64,000 nt of DNA from contig JAEBUN010000037.1 in NCBI GenBank assembly GCA_023014365.1, positions 248,001-312,000 of the forward strand. Direction: 5' to 3'. The notes beneath the pieces are model-generated. The model made no database searches. It was given only the letters and a program-made list of their open reading frames with translations, and was not told the DNA's origin. This document shows, one piece after another, positions 48,660-60,385 of the stretch. The position numbers and the translations under genes are program-made. The stretch comes from Lepiota brunneoincarnata (lineage: Eukaryota > Basidiomycota > Agaricomycetes > Agaricales > Agaricaceae). Positions within the stretch are counted from its first letter, which is position 1, and each line of letters starts with the position of its first letter.

Positions 48660-51227
48660 ATGGCGAAGCTCGTGGATCCGTTGGAGAAAGGTGACCGCAG
48701 CTGCTTGGGGCATGATGAGAAGCGTTATTCGGATGCAAACATGCAGTCCTCACAAGGATATTCGCAGTGACTATTCCGACAGTTTTGACCCAGGGGTCTG
48801 TCGCAGAAAGTGAACATGCTTGCCTGACGTACATGGCCCACTGCGAAGGGAACTGACCATTCCAAGCCTTCCATAGAAGGACGACACAGCCCTAATTTTT
48901 GGTGTTTGCCACGTGATCTTTAACTTTCCTATGCTCTTCGGTTTAGAACGCCTGCGCATCCTCACCCCCACTGCATCCACCGCAGGGCATAAGACACATA
49001 TAGTAAGTTGAATTCACTACTGCGCACGACAGCACCTCGCTCCTATGTCTTCTTCATACAGTGTTCTGGTGGGTTCGGTTCTGATCGTGGAACAGCGTTG
49101 CAACCCCAGATTGCGTTCAGATGCGATCTATAGGTCTTTCAGTTGGATCAACATTCATCCAGAACCATCGACTTGGAGGCATCGTGTCGGCGTACAAGCT
49201 TCTTAGACCACTATGGAGGGCCATACAAGCGCAGCTACCAGCTCGGACATGAAAGGCACCCTACTGAGAGTGTCTGCATAAAATTGCATAGCAAGAATAA
49301 TATTAGTACCGAAAGCTTCGGTGAAAAAGTCGATTATTAGGCCATAGCTCGTGTTGAATTGAGCACGAGTAAACACAGGCTCAGTCGCCTAGTCCCGGAA
49401 GGCCGCCCAATTTATAAACTAAAATCTCTTCTATAACCCCAGAGGACGGACTGGTTTCACCCCCATTACTAGGCAAGGGATACTGCTTTGAGTGACGGTA
49501 TGGTCATTTTCCTTCACGGTCTAGCGACTAGTTGCTGGTCCGCTTCTTTGAGTACCAAGAATACCGCTTGTTACTCCATTATTTTTCTTTTGTCGTTTGC
49601 CACCCACTCCGTCCGTTTCTCACTCCCTGGGACCGATCCAGACGATAAACATACTCACTTAGAGCGGCTCCACCTACAGATCCCCGCGGGCGATCACAGT
49701 CTCTTTTGCGAACCTTCCATCCAATCATGAAGAAGTAGATTTCCTTGCATTTCTGTGCCGAGCTCAACTTTGCCGCTTTCATGTATCCCGGCAGGTTTCT
49801 TGTCTCTTCCCCATCCTCCTGCATACATACCCAAATTCTGACTAACGACCACTCGCGGTCCCACTTGCGCCTACTTTGGACGGACATCTCCTGCCTACGG
49901 CCCGCAATTCTTATCACCCTGTTGCGGAGAACGTGCCTTGATATAGGAGGGGTTTTAAGGTGCCAGCTCCCCCTTAGCCTACTGCGGTCCTCTCTTGAAT
50001 GGACGGTACTCAGGCTCTTCACGTAAGCACTGCCAACCAGCGGTTTGCCATTGCCTTCTGGACCCGTCAGCACACCAACCGAAGCTCTGGGCTCCGGGAC
50101 TCGCCCATCCCTCTTTCTATCCTTTCGTTCGCGGCCGCAAGCCTTGGTGAAATATCTCCTGCGCGCATATGCTGCAGCCTGCCCTAGTCATGCTTGGAAC
50201 TGAAAGGCCGCCTGTGGCTGTCGCCCCGATAACCCATCACTCAAGTGGTGCCACACACCCCACGTTTTTCGGATGCAATATCCTTCGTTGATCGCAGCCC
50301 ACACGCCTTTCTGGCGTGGATCTTAAAATCGGCGAGGATGCAGCCCAGTTACCTTACTTCGTCTCCTCGATCATTTACCGCGGATACAGCAATTTGAATG
50401 TGATCCATCAACTCGTCACAACCATACCCTCGTCAAAGTTCAAACGTTCAACGTCAAGGTTATCGTGATACCGGCTTGACGAGCCGAATCCCTAGAAAGC
50501 CACCGGTTTCGGGAAGGGGTTCAACTCGGACATTTTCCTACTGAAGACGCGGTTCTGTTATTGAGACTTTATATCAACCATCACTCGAACATAGTCGACA
50601 CGATCAGTAATACTGTGTTTGAGACCACTGAGATGCTACTCTTTATGTTGACACCAAGACGGGATAACAAAGGCGCCACGAACGGGATAGACGTATGGCT
50701 TGCACAGATACTTGTAGAGCACGAAAAGGGAACGCGGTACTACGCGGTCGGGAGAGGTACTAGTACTTACATTCTTTCTCCTACCTTCATCCTCTAACCT
50801 TATTAAACTAAAACGATGGACCGAACCCGGGAAGGGGTACAGGGGTCACCGGCTTGAGTAGTCCCCTTGTTTCACACCGGAATACCAGCAACAACGTCAT
50901 TTGGTAGTTCAAGTCAGCGATCACTCAAAAAATGTGATTCAGCGAACGAAGACATATGGTAATACCCGGCTCTTCCCTGGTACTTTGGGCGAAATGACTG
51001 AAAGTCGACCACACGGGAGAGGCCAAAGGGACGACAGCCATCCACGTGAGGTATGGTAGGTACTGTAGTGTCTAATGTATTGGATATTTGAGCGAATCAC
51101 GACGATGCTAACGTCGCACCCCCCCCACAAAATATGTGAACGTAGCCCTGCACGATGTATGAGCCTTGGTGTGATCTGTTAGTACGGCGATGGCCAACTC
51201 GAAACGTCAGGGCTAGTGCTGTGTGGA
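48660..51227. other. 2.6-kb gene-poor stretch
   Basis: Several open frames exist (a 164-codon frame at 50073-49579 minus and a 78-codon frame at 50561-50797 plus), but none shows family motifs or convincing exon structure. The phrase GGGAAGGGGT recurs (near 50512 and 50829). I see no RNA gene. Confidence 0.4.
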
Positions 51228-52221
51228 TCAACATGAGCCCTTCCACCCCTGACACAGAAAATACGCCTCCTTGGATTCCGAACGACTTGACGGCGGCTTG
51301 ACTATCCTCACGTCAGTGAAAATTGGGCGCAAGGTTGGACCCGCAGAACGTTTGCAGATGTGGGTGGGTGAAGAATTTCATTCTGCAAAAATAGTCGTTA
51401 AATACGTAGAAGAGTGAGTCCAGCGACTTACAGCAAAACGCCACCCTTCCTCCTCCCAATACTCTCTGCTGTCCGCAAGTGGCGCGCAGCAAAAGCATAC
51501 ACCGACTCACAAATCTCTAAACTCGACTCGATATCCCTCGCGTTGTTCCCAGTCAAGTTTGCCGCCATGTCAGAGAGGATGATGTCAGCTCTGCCGCCCA
51601 TATTTCCCTTGACACTAAGCAACCTGTGTATAAGGTCCCCTGTTTCTGGCTTGAGGAAATCTGCCTGGATATCGAGGACACCGTGAATTGGACTCATGGG
51701 TAGCAAATCTACCGCAACGATTGTCCCTCTTCCCTTTGGAGCGGCACCACTGTCTTCTTCATCAATATTGAGAGGATCAAATCTCGCCTCCTCCTCCACT
51801 TCATCTTCCCGTTTTCCCATGTTTTTGAGAACTCTCTTTTTCCTTCCCCCTGGTAGCAACCTCTAATTTAGGCGAACTCCACGTTCCATGCCGCTCAATC
51901 AACTTCTTCCCAGTTTCCCCATACCCAATCCCCTTCAGCCTGAGGACCTCGTCCTCCTCTCCCCACCCTAACTTTCCCGCGACGACCTGACTCCACCCAC
52001 CTGGTGCGGCACCAATGTCCACTACGGCATGTACGTCGGGACTTCATGAGGAAGTTGTCCCATTGCGAAGTCAATTTCGATGAGTTTGAACGCGGAACGC
52101 GAGCGATATGCGGTTGGGGACGAGAGGCGTTTCTTGACATATGGGATCCTGTGTACTGTCTAGAGAGCCAAGAGCGCGAGGAAGGCGAGAGGGAATGCAA
52201 TGGGATGGAGGGCCGCAGCAT
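51228..52221 (-). CDS. MRM2: MRM2-like mitochondrial 21S rRNA (uridine-2'-O)-methyltransferase, FtsJ family (frame breaks present)
   Basis: MRM2/FtsJ enzymes methylate a ribose in the peptidyl-transferase centre of the large mitochondrial rRNA using SAM. The ATG at 52221 (MLRPSIPLHSLSPSS) gives a serine/arginine-rich, mitochondrial-type presequence ending WLSRQ. Then come PYVKKR and YRSRSAFKLIEID (catalytic Lys), SQWDNFL, the SAM motif VVDIGAAPGGWSQVVAGKL, VAVDLLPMSPIHGV, ADIILSDMAANLTG (catalytic Asp) and MKFFTHP (second Lys). The C-terminal RSESKEAYFLCQGWK (catalytic Glu) leads to TGA at 51230-51228. An intron (gtaagt...ttgcag) near 51430-51385 is clean. But the frame shifts near 52160, 52069, 52029 and 51317, mostly by one extra base. 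A conserved gene with four shifts suggests consensus error as much as decay. Confidence 0.8.
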
Positions 52222-52984
52222 GAGATGCCACTTGAGTGCAAAGTTTTTCGTGCGCGTGCACGGGCCCCGCGGGCCGGTTTCCTGCCCTGATACGGGTGTT
52301 TGTGCAAATTCATACGGCTTTGCCACCAGAGACCTTGCCTTGGGGTGGGTTACAGATGCTTTCAGTCTCAGATGAGATGATGTACACATACTGGATTGAG
52401 CGGAACTACCCAAAGCAATATATATACATGGCAATGGGTATGTGAAGTTCTCTCATGTCATGTTCAGGAAGGTTTGAACGACAATGCCTCACGCTGATGA
52501 TATGATGGGATGAAGCCAATTTCATTATAATTGCTCGTGCGCTACTATCCGCCGCCTCCGACTTGCGGTTAAACTGATAACAGAATCAGCATGGGTACTG
52601 ATAGTACATTGACATACATCGCATCTAGCTATCTTTGGCGAATGGCTGTGTCACGAAGTTCTGCAAGCTGTAGACTTCACTCCTGATTTGTACATATAAG
52701 CCCCGGACACGAGCATATATAGGTTATCTGATCCATCCTTCCCTGTCATCCATCGAGTGACCAACGTTGGTTTTAACAATAACAGCTTAGTAGCCAGTTA
52801 GTCGTTACCCTTCTGCTGAACGCCATTTATCAGGTTCTGACACTCGCCATTGACAGTTCACCATCACAGGCTGAAGTTTGCGAACATCAGGGTCTAGCTT
52901 TGGCATTATGGCAAACACGTCAGTGAACAACGGTGAGCAGGGAATGACATCTCGAGCGGACATGGCTGAGTCGAACATCACCCA
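52222..52984. other. intergenic upstream of MRM2 and of the TPR-CHAT gene
   Basis: No recognisable exon. It lies between the divergent MRM2 (minus) and TPR-CHAT (plus) genes. Confidence 0.4.
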
Positions 52985-55900
52985 GAAAACATTGTAAAAA
53001 TCCGGAACGCGATATCCATACAGCAAAAAGCTGTGGAACTACGCTCCTCCCGGCAGCACTCTCCTGCCCCGCATGCTCGGCAATCTTGGAACTTTGTACG
53101 GAACTCTGTTCAACCTTACGGGAGACCTTGCAAATATCCAGGAGGCAATATCCGCACGGCAGAAAGCTGTCGAGATCGCCCCTCCTGGCGATCCAGAACT
53201 ACCTGGCACCCTTATCAACCTCGGAAGCTCTTTCAAAACTCGATTCATACGTACAGGAGACCTTGCGGACATTCATGAGGCGATAGCCGCACAGAGGAAG
53301 GCATCTGAGCTCATTCCCCCTGGTCATGCACAGCTCCCTCGCGTACTTGATAACCTCGGAGTTTCACTCCAAATTCGCTTCGAGCGTACAGGAGACCTGG
53401 AAGACATTCAGGAAGCGATGTCGGCACAGCAGAAAGCCATCGAACTCGCTCCCCCTGGTTACGCAGGCCTTCGACGCATATTAGCAACCTTGGAAATTCA
53501 TTCGAAACACTGTTTCGTCGAACGGGAGACCTTTCAGATATTCAGATGGCGATAACCGCGCAGCAGCAAGCCGTTGAACTCACTCCACCTGGCGATGCAG
53601 ACATGCCTATCATGCTTTGCAGTCTCGGAAACTCGTTCAAAACCATGTTCCAACTCACAGGAAACCCTGAAGATATCCAGGAGGCGATATCCGCACAGCA
53701 GAAAGCTGTCGAGCTCACTCCACCGGGCCATCCAAACCGGCCCGGCATGATTGGCAATCTCGGCCTTTCATTCCAGACTCGGTTCGATCATACAGGCGAC
53801 CTTGCAGATATTCAGGAAGCTATATCTGCACAGCAGCAAGTGATTGCGCTCACTCCTCCGGGCCACGCTCGCTTGAATGACAGGATTTACATGTTTTATA
53901 ATCTTGGGAGTTCATTCCGAGATCGGTTCCGACGCACTGGGGACCTTGATGATATCCAGGAGGCAGGTATCTGCGCAGCGGAAAGCCATTGAAATGGCTC
54001 CTCCTGATCATGCAGGCCTACCCGTTATGCTTGATAATTTTGGACTTTCGCTTGAGAATCGATTCGTACGCACAGGAGATGTGGCGGATATCGAGGAGGC
54101 TATATCCATGCAGCAGAAAGCCACTAAGCTTACTCCTTCTGGCCATATCCGCCTTCCCGGCATGTTCGACAATCTTGGAACTTCGTTCAATAGTCGTTTC
54201 GAACACACAGGAGACCTTGTAGATATTCACGAGGCAATATCTGCGCTGCAGAAAGCTGTCGAGCTCACTCCTTCCACCCATCCTGCCCTGCCCGGCAGAC
54301 TCACCAATCTCGGAAGCTCATTCCAAACCCGGTTCGAGCGGACCGGGGACCTTTCCGATATCCAAGAGGCGGTATCTGCACAGCAAGAGGCCGTTAAGAT
54401 TGCTTCTTCCAGCGATCAACACTTGCCCACCATGCTTTGCAGTCTCGGACTTTCCTTGCAAGGTCGATTCACATGCACAGGAGACCCGGCGGATATTCAG
54501 GAAGCCATATCTGTACAACAGGAGGCAATCAAACTCACACCCCCTGACCATGCGGACCTGCCCCGTATGTATGGCAACCTCGGATCCTCGTTCCGGACTC
54601 GGTTCGAGCACGCAAAAGATCTCGCAGATCTCCAGGAGGCAATATCTGCGATGCAAAAAGCTGTTGAGCTCACGCCCCCTAGCTATGCAGGCTTGCCCTC
54701 GCATACTTCATAATCTGGGCAATGCGTTAGAAACCAAGTTTGAATCCACTGGAGACCTTGAAGATATCCAGGAGGCGATAAATGGGCAGCGGAGGGCCAT
54801 TGAGCTAACTCCTGTCGACCATGCGGATCTAGTCCACTTTCTCAATGCTCTTGGTGGTGCTTTTTTCGCTCGCTATCAATCCACTAAGAATGGCGAAGAT
54901 GTGATTGAAGCGATTGATTATTTCGGCCGCGCAGCCAATACCCCCACAGGGCGCCCTTCTCTGCGCCTAAACGCTGCCCGATTGTGGGCTTTCCTCAGTT
55001 CAACATTAGGCAAGGAGGAATCAACGAGTGCATATACCAAGGCCGTTGAATTACTTTCGGTGGTCGCCGGCTTGGATCAAACTCTGCACAGCCGCCACCA
55101 GAGCCTTATCGAGAGATCAAATCTTTCGTTGGAGGCTGCTGCCGCTGCATTTTCACTTGGAAACGTCGAGAACGCACTGGAATGGCTCGAACAAGGCAGA
55201 TGTATTGTATGGACGCAGCTAAACAACCTCCGTACCCCACTTGACTCCCTCCGCATCCATGACCAAGCCCTCGCAGAACACGTTTTGAATGTATCGAAAG
55301 CCCTGGAGAGAGCAGGCTTCTCGTTCAGTCCAGATCCATCTCACTGCTGAAGCAACCAGCGAGAGCAAGATGTCATTGCAGGCTGAAGCAACGCAACACG
55401 TCAAGCTCGTAAAGGAATGGGACCAGCTTCTCGCAACCGTACGGGCGCTCCCAGAGTTCAACAATTTCCTCCGTCCCACGCCGACGTCTGCTTTACTTGA
55501 GGGCCTGCCCGCTGGCGGTCCAACAATTATCTTGAACGTCCACGAGGACAGCTGCGATGCTCTCGCTCTATTTTCCAACCCGAGCAAGTATATCCACATC
55601 CCGCTCCGAAATTATTCCTACAGCAAGGCGTCCGATCTCCGCAGGCGCTTGCAACGACGGCTGGCTTATGCAGGGCTGCGGGCACGAGGAGCTCAACTTG
55701 AGCGTGCTGATGAAAAGGAATTGCAGCCTGATGCCGATGCCGATGACTGATGACAACAGCGGGGTTTCGGCCGTTACTAGGGCGGGGCGTCCGTCCCCCT
55801 ACCAAGGCTTTCACTATCAAGGCTATTTTGAGAGAGCTGTGGATTGGTGTAGTGAGGCCGATCATCGAACAGCTGGGGTATTCGGTGAGTATCCATCGTG

Positions 55901-56799
55901 GGCGGCTATATTCGACGCTAACAACATCAACATATCACTTGGCAGTCTCCGACTCCTCTAGCAGAGAAACCCAGGATCTGGTGGTGTGCGACGGGTCCAC
56001 TTGCGTTCCTGCCGCTTCATGCTGCAGGTGACTACGACCAATTGGATGGGCAGTCTAGGCTATCGGATTTCGCCATATCCTCTTATACCCCCTCTATCAC
56101 CACTCTCATTCAACGTATCAATAAACCTCCTACGGCTGACGAGGATATTCAAGGAATGGAGGGATATTCAAGGAATGCTCATGGTCAGTCAACCAGACGT
56201 GCCAGGCCTCCCCACGATCCCGGCCACGACCGACGAAATTCGAAAAATCGAGAGCCTTCTCCTTAGGCATGAAGTACCCTTCCTCACCTTGCGGGGGGAG
56301 GATGCCAGCGTCCAGACAGGGATGGCCAATATCGAAAAATACGGTTCCGTTCACTTTGCCTGCCACGCTATGCAAGATACTGCTGATCCGCTCAAAAGCG
56401 GCTTCTTCTTCCACGACGGTGGACGGCTTGAGCTCTCAACAATTATCAAAGCCCACTTGAAGAATGCGGATCTTGCCTTCCTTTCCGCTTGCCAGACGAG
56501 TAAGGGTGACGAGAAGCTCTCTGAAGAAGCTGTTCACTTGGCGGCTGGGATGTTGGCAGGGGGGTATCGCAGTGTTGTTCGCGACGATGTGGTCGATCCA
56601 GGATGATTTCGCTCCTGTGATTACGGATCTATTTTATGAGGAGTTGCTAGCTTGTGAAATACGGGCTGGAGGGAAAGGAATTAATGGATCGCATGCGGCT
56701 TACGCGCTTCATCATGCTGTTCAGGTGTTCCAAGAGTCGGTTCCCGACACGGATGCTACTTTCCTCACATGGATTCCGTATGTACACTTTGGTTTGTAA
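52985..56799 (+). pseudogene. TPR-CHAT protein (caspase-like CHAT protease with TPR array), multiply frameshifted
   Basis: Roughly a dozen 45-residue repeats of the type NLG-SF-RFERTGDL-DIQEAIS followed by AQQKAVELTPPGHA fill 52985-54830. Each is a tetratricopeptide unit with an unusually long linker. A helical linker follows (AAFSLGNVENALEWLEQGR, near 55150), then a CHAT domain: IWWCATGPLAFLPLHAAG, VHFACHAM (catalytic His codon about 56364), LAFLSACQTS (catalytic Cys codon about 56490) and FATMWSIQDDFAP, ending FLTWIPYVHFGL. CHAT is a caspase-superfamily (clan CD) fold. Frame breaks lie near 53038, 53490, 53965, 54690, 55332, 55750, 56160 and 56580. Most are single-base insertions; that at 56142-56178 is an imperfect 18/19-bp tandem duplication. 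No proper start codon is found, so the 5' end is truncated or unresolved. Confidence 0.78.
56142..56178 (+). repeat. 18/19-bp tandem duplication inside the CHAT coding region
   Basis: GGATATTCAAGGAATG occurs twice in direct succession, the second copy carrying one extra G. Removing one unit joins the DEDIQG frame to MLMVSQPDVPG, so the duplication breaks the gene. Confidence 0.8.
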
Positions 56800-56822
56800 A
56801 GCCCCGATGTCTAGGTAGTAAA

Positions 56823-57436
56823 ATATTGAAGAACGTGTGACTCCCCTCCAAGTGAATCAAGTCGAAATGAAGCAAAACGAGAAGAAACAAAGTGAAATAA
56901 GATCTGAGGTGAGAGCGTGATCGGCGAAATAATCACAGGGCTTCGTAACTGGGTGGGTTTGTCTAGACAGAGAGGGAGATGCAAGACAAGTAAGGGACAA
57001 GTAGTAGGGGAGTGTGTTGACCGGAGAACCTGTCTCCGAGACCTATGCTTTATATGTAGGTAGAGTCACGATAGATTATTTCTTTCCTATGTCCAAAAGG
57101 AGAGCAAAATAAAAGTTCTTGAGGGTGAAGCAGAACGAAATTTGGAAGTTTTCACCACTACATTAGCGAAGGATTAGGTAAGAGAAAAGAGATAGATAAA
57201 AGAAATAGTGTGCGAGACATAGAGAATGCCGCATGAGAAGAGAGATTTTGAGTCCATTATTACACTCAGAGAAAGTAACAGTAGCGAAGAAAATATTCTA
57301 TCTACAAACAAGTGAGGCTGCAAGCGATGGCGGAATGTTGGGTACTGAGGGCAACGATGAGTGCCCTGGACATGAGCACTCCGAGGCCCCGGATCCGAGG
57401 CTTACACGGGCAGCCACTCGTCCACCTCTACAATAT
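56823..57436 (-). mobile_element. reverse-oriented solo LTR of the gypsy family, with 4-bp TSD (ATAT)
   Basis: Read on the minus strand, 57432-56827 (606 bp) starts TGTAGAGGTGG and ends ACGTTCTTCA, and it shares the internal order of the 32213 LTR. Shared features are a GTGAAAACTTC motif, a CATATAAAG TATA-like box, the inverted repeat at 57022-57038 and a CT-rich tract. ATAT flanks both ends (56823-56826 and 57433-57436). It is more diverged and shorter than the other LTRs, so it is older. It lies 27 bp after the TPR-CHAT stop codon and could supply its 3' end. Confidence 0.85.
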
Positions 57437-58214
57437 TATGCATGTTTGTGTGAATGTGCTTCAAGTTTTGCTTTCAGTCCTTTAACCACCAAAGTGCGAA
57501 GAGGAATTGGGCTGTGGCAGATCATACGACAGGTTAAGCCGCGGCACAATGAGGTAAACAAGCTCGATAATAAACGAGGCCCGCCTGCGATGGAACCCAC
57601 CCGAGACAATAGAAACTGAATGATGCCAATTGGTGATTAGTGAGCTCACCTGAAAGCCTTTGTTCGCGAATGAGGGACTGGTTCTAGGAGCCCGACAACT
57701 GATGGACAAGCTTGGGCCAAGGTATCACTCAAGTCAGTATCATCGCCTAATTCAATCACGCATTCCCATTGCTATTAGCCAGGACAGCTCCAGAAATTCC
57801 GTCACCCGTCCCTTCTCCCAGGTGCTCATCCACAGAGTGAGTACTCAAAATTTGCTTCAAGATTTATCTGAGCTGGTTAATTCACCATGGGTTGGTTATT
57901 CTTGTGGCGCCGGCGTTGTTCGAGGTACCAGAAAGCCAGTCTCTGATCATCACGGCTCCGTGGTGTATGCATGGGAAGCTGGGTATGGCTTTGGCCCCAG
58001 CCGATCCAGCTCCTCCCACCTCCAGATCTGCGTTCTCACTTGCATGCCTATATTTAAGATATCTTGCCTGGAGATGTCGTGGAGGAGTATTACTGGATCA
58101 TGACCTTTGTCACATGTTGCACTACGATATCCGCAATGTCGTAATGTCGCCTGACCTTTGTCTTGACTCACCACGTTAGTGCTCGTCATTGCCGAAAGGC
58201 TCTTCCCAGCGAAC
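57437..58214. other. upstream of the cupin gene; contains a piece repeated at 60185
   Basis: No recognised gene. 57885-57955 (GGTTATTCTTGTGGCGC and following) is repeated at 60187-60250, where it is fused directly to cupin sequence, so it belongs to the degenerate duplication described for this end of the window. Confidence 0.45.
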
Positions 58215-59071
58215 ATGTCCGAACATACTGGGGACGCACCCCAAAGCAACGTCACACCCACTCGGGGGCCGGAACCCCCAAAACCAAAGGGCTTCAATGC
58301 TGGCCTACGGCGTATCGTGACCGGAAATAATGACGAATTGGACGGAAGCATAGTCAAGGAGACCGTCATTCCCTTCGAAGTATATCAATCTTTGCGTAAT
58401 GCTCTCTAAAACTCACGACCTTTCAGCAAACTGGCTACTGGGGAATGTCGCAAGCGTGCATCTGGAAGACATCCGAAACCCCATCTAATGACACCAATGT
58501 TCCGAGCGAGTACGACAACATCTCTTGTCCTCTTTGATCCGTCTTTCTGGTCATTGAAGCCCTTTCCTTACCCCCCCCCCCCCTTAGCTTCGATGGTGCC
58601 TCTCGGCCTGGGGATCGGTTGGAAGGATATGTCCGCAGCTTGTGATCCAACTTTTATATTCAAGATTTCGCACCGGGAGCAGAAGTACCGATGGTACGTT
58701 ATTGCAAACTCGAATTCAAGATGGTCTCTTATGCCCGAGGATCGTGAAGCATATCAGCCACACGATCGATTATTTTCTCATTGGTGAGGAGGCTGTCCCT
58801 GATAACTTTACCTCGGGCTGAGCTGTGAACAAAAAAAAAAATAGTGTCAGGTACAATAATCAGTTTCAATGAAAAGGGAGACGAGTTCACTGCAAAGGCT
58901 GGGGATGTTGTTGTTCGAAGAGGAAATATGCATGGTTGGAGAAATCCCGGTCCCAAATGGGTGCGATGGGTTGCAGTGATATTAGACGCTAAGCCTGCAG
59001 TGCGCAACGGCAAGTCGTTGAATGAAGGAATGAAGGGACCTAGCGAAGGGAGCGAGACAGTAAATACATAA
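58215..59071 (+). CDS. cupin-domain protein
   Basis: The ATG at 58215 (MSEHTGDAPQSNV) leads to GLRRIVTGNND, the usual opening of fungal single-cupin proteins. An exon after 58425 gives WGMSQACIWKTSETPSND, then SNFYIQDFAPGAEVPM, then HISHTIDYFLI (cupin motif 1 region). After an intron whose acceptor precedes 58845, SGTIISFNEKGDEFTAKAGD and VVVRRGNMHGWRNPG follow (motif 2 with its metal-type His), and the end is at 59071. Such proteins in fungi are often of unknown function or act in secondary metabolism. The intron before 58587 has a 14-C run in its polypyrimidine tract. The frame around 58650 needs a stop codon to be bridged, so the gene may be damaged or the join differs. Confidence 0.65.
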
Positions 59072-59089
59072 TAACTGAAATATGGGAGA

Positions 59090-59300
59090 TAAATCATACA
59101 GGGTATTATAATACTTCGACAGTTGCGAGCTGGGGAGATTTAGGGAGCAACTCCAACATACCATGTTCGGAACCTTTCCTCGGAGTTGCTGTTATCAGTA
59201 CTAGTAAGGCCAGTCGCAATGAATATTAGGGAGGTGGAAACACAGGATTTGTATACTGCCAAGACTACTGTTCACTATCATTCTCTGGATTGACTGACAC
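59090..59300 (-). pseudogene. terpene synthase remnant, copy 1 (N- and C-terminal scraps only)
   Basis: The minus strand carries FHLPNIHCDWPY near 59245 and, after about 80 bp, EHGMLELLPKSPQLATVEVL ending near 59095. These correspond to the first and last parts of the larger remnant at 60825-60385. The D-rich and NSE metal-binding regions are entirely missing. The surrounding DNA (59060-59500) aligns with 60370-61080. Confidence 0.6.
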
Positions 59301-59497
59301 AGTTCATACGATATACACCATTAGATTGGATCGTTGCCAGATCATATGCATTTCGTGTGCATTTGCCTCCTAAGGTTTCTTCGATATTCACTGATATCCG
59401 AGGGTATTATTTATATATAACCAGATCTAGGAAATGGCCGGTTGTGATGGGTGTAGAAAGGCTTGACACGAAAAATAAGTGTCCAGAGAACGCAGTT

Positions 59498-59955
59498 CTA
59501 TGCAAAGCTTGTTTCGGCGTTGTTCTAAGTGTGATATTTCAGTCCCGATGCCCTAGATGTAGCCCATACACAAACTTACGACAGGTTCCTCAGGCTCATC
59601 TATGACAGGATCTCTCGAATCATCGATAATCTTGACAACTTGCTCAGAGCCAGTCGTCGCGTTTTTCTCTGGACACCCCTTCATATCGTTCAACACCGGC
59701 TCAGGTTTGTAAGTCCCTTTGTGTCCTGTCGTTCTTTTCTTCCGTCTTCTCCCTGCTTTTTTCTGTGCCTCTTCCACCTTCGCCATTTCTTTCTCCTTCC
59801 TAGCTTTCTAGGGATAGGGTGTTAGAAGATAGGATAAGATAGAACTGCAAAAAACAGCAGCAGTCGGGTGTTTCATAACTCACTATTATTGCCTTACGAG
59901 CACGAGAACCCAGTCGACGCTTGGGGGCAGCCTCGGTACATAATTTGCCCTCCAT
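59498..59955 (-). CDS. small basic protein of unknown function
   Basis: The ATG at 59955 opens MEGKLCTEAAPKRRLGSRA in exon 1 (59955..59884, 24 codons). A canonical intron (gtgagt...ccctag) joins to exon 2 at 59807 with KARKEKEMAKVEEAQKKAGR and RRKKRTTGHKG. A likely second intron (gtaagt...cttag) ends in NNAETSFA and TAG at 59500-59498. The product is about 110 aa, lysine/arginine-rich with an acidic tail (DDSRDPVIDEPEEP), suggesting a nuclear or nucleic-acid-binding protein, but I recognise no domain. It lies between the two halves of the degenerate duplication. Confidence 0.5.
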
Positions 59956-60184
59956 CGTGTAGTTGTGAACGTGCAGGTGGGTTAGCGGACGTTGGAGTCT
60001 CTGAGAGACACACAGGTTGTGTCGTGTCCTCTCGAAACCTTTCCTGGTGCATTATATAAAGCTCGGGACGCCCATTAGTCATCTGGTAAATTGGTGGATG
60101 CCAAGGAACGTACCTACCCCAGCCCACCGGGATCGCTCGACATCTTGGCGGGATAGTTTACCCCGCATGGTATGCCTCGAGTTG

Positions 60185-60385
60185 GTGGTTCGCCATGGGG
60201 TGGCTATTCTCGTGGCGCTGACGCTGTTCGAGGTGCCAGAAAGCTAGTTACTGCAAACCTGAATCCAAGATGGTTTCCCATGCCTGAGGATCATGAAGCA
60301 TATCAGCCACACGATCGATCATTTTCTCATTGGCGAGGAGGCTGTCCCGATAAATGTGCCTCGGGCTGATTTATGCCGAATAAAT
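60185..60385 (+). pseudogene. cupin gene remnant (second copy)
   Basis: The sequence around HEAYQPHDRSFSHW (one frame), read as KHISHTIDHFLI in the other, matches 58700-58815. Just before it is a match to 57885-57955, so about 750 bp carrying the earlier cupin exons have been lost. The later cupin exon is absent. Confidence 0.6.

Noticed and set aside
49579..50073. 164-codon open frame on the minus strand
   Set aside because: Arg-rich, no recognisable motif, and no flanking exons that extend it.
59357..59605. Plus-strand open frame near the duplicated terpene locus
   Set aside because: The same DNA is repeated at 60900-61080 without the frame, and it contains no motif.
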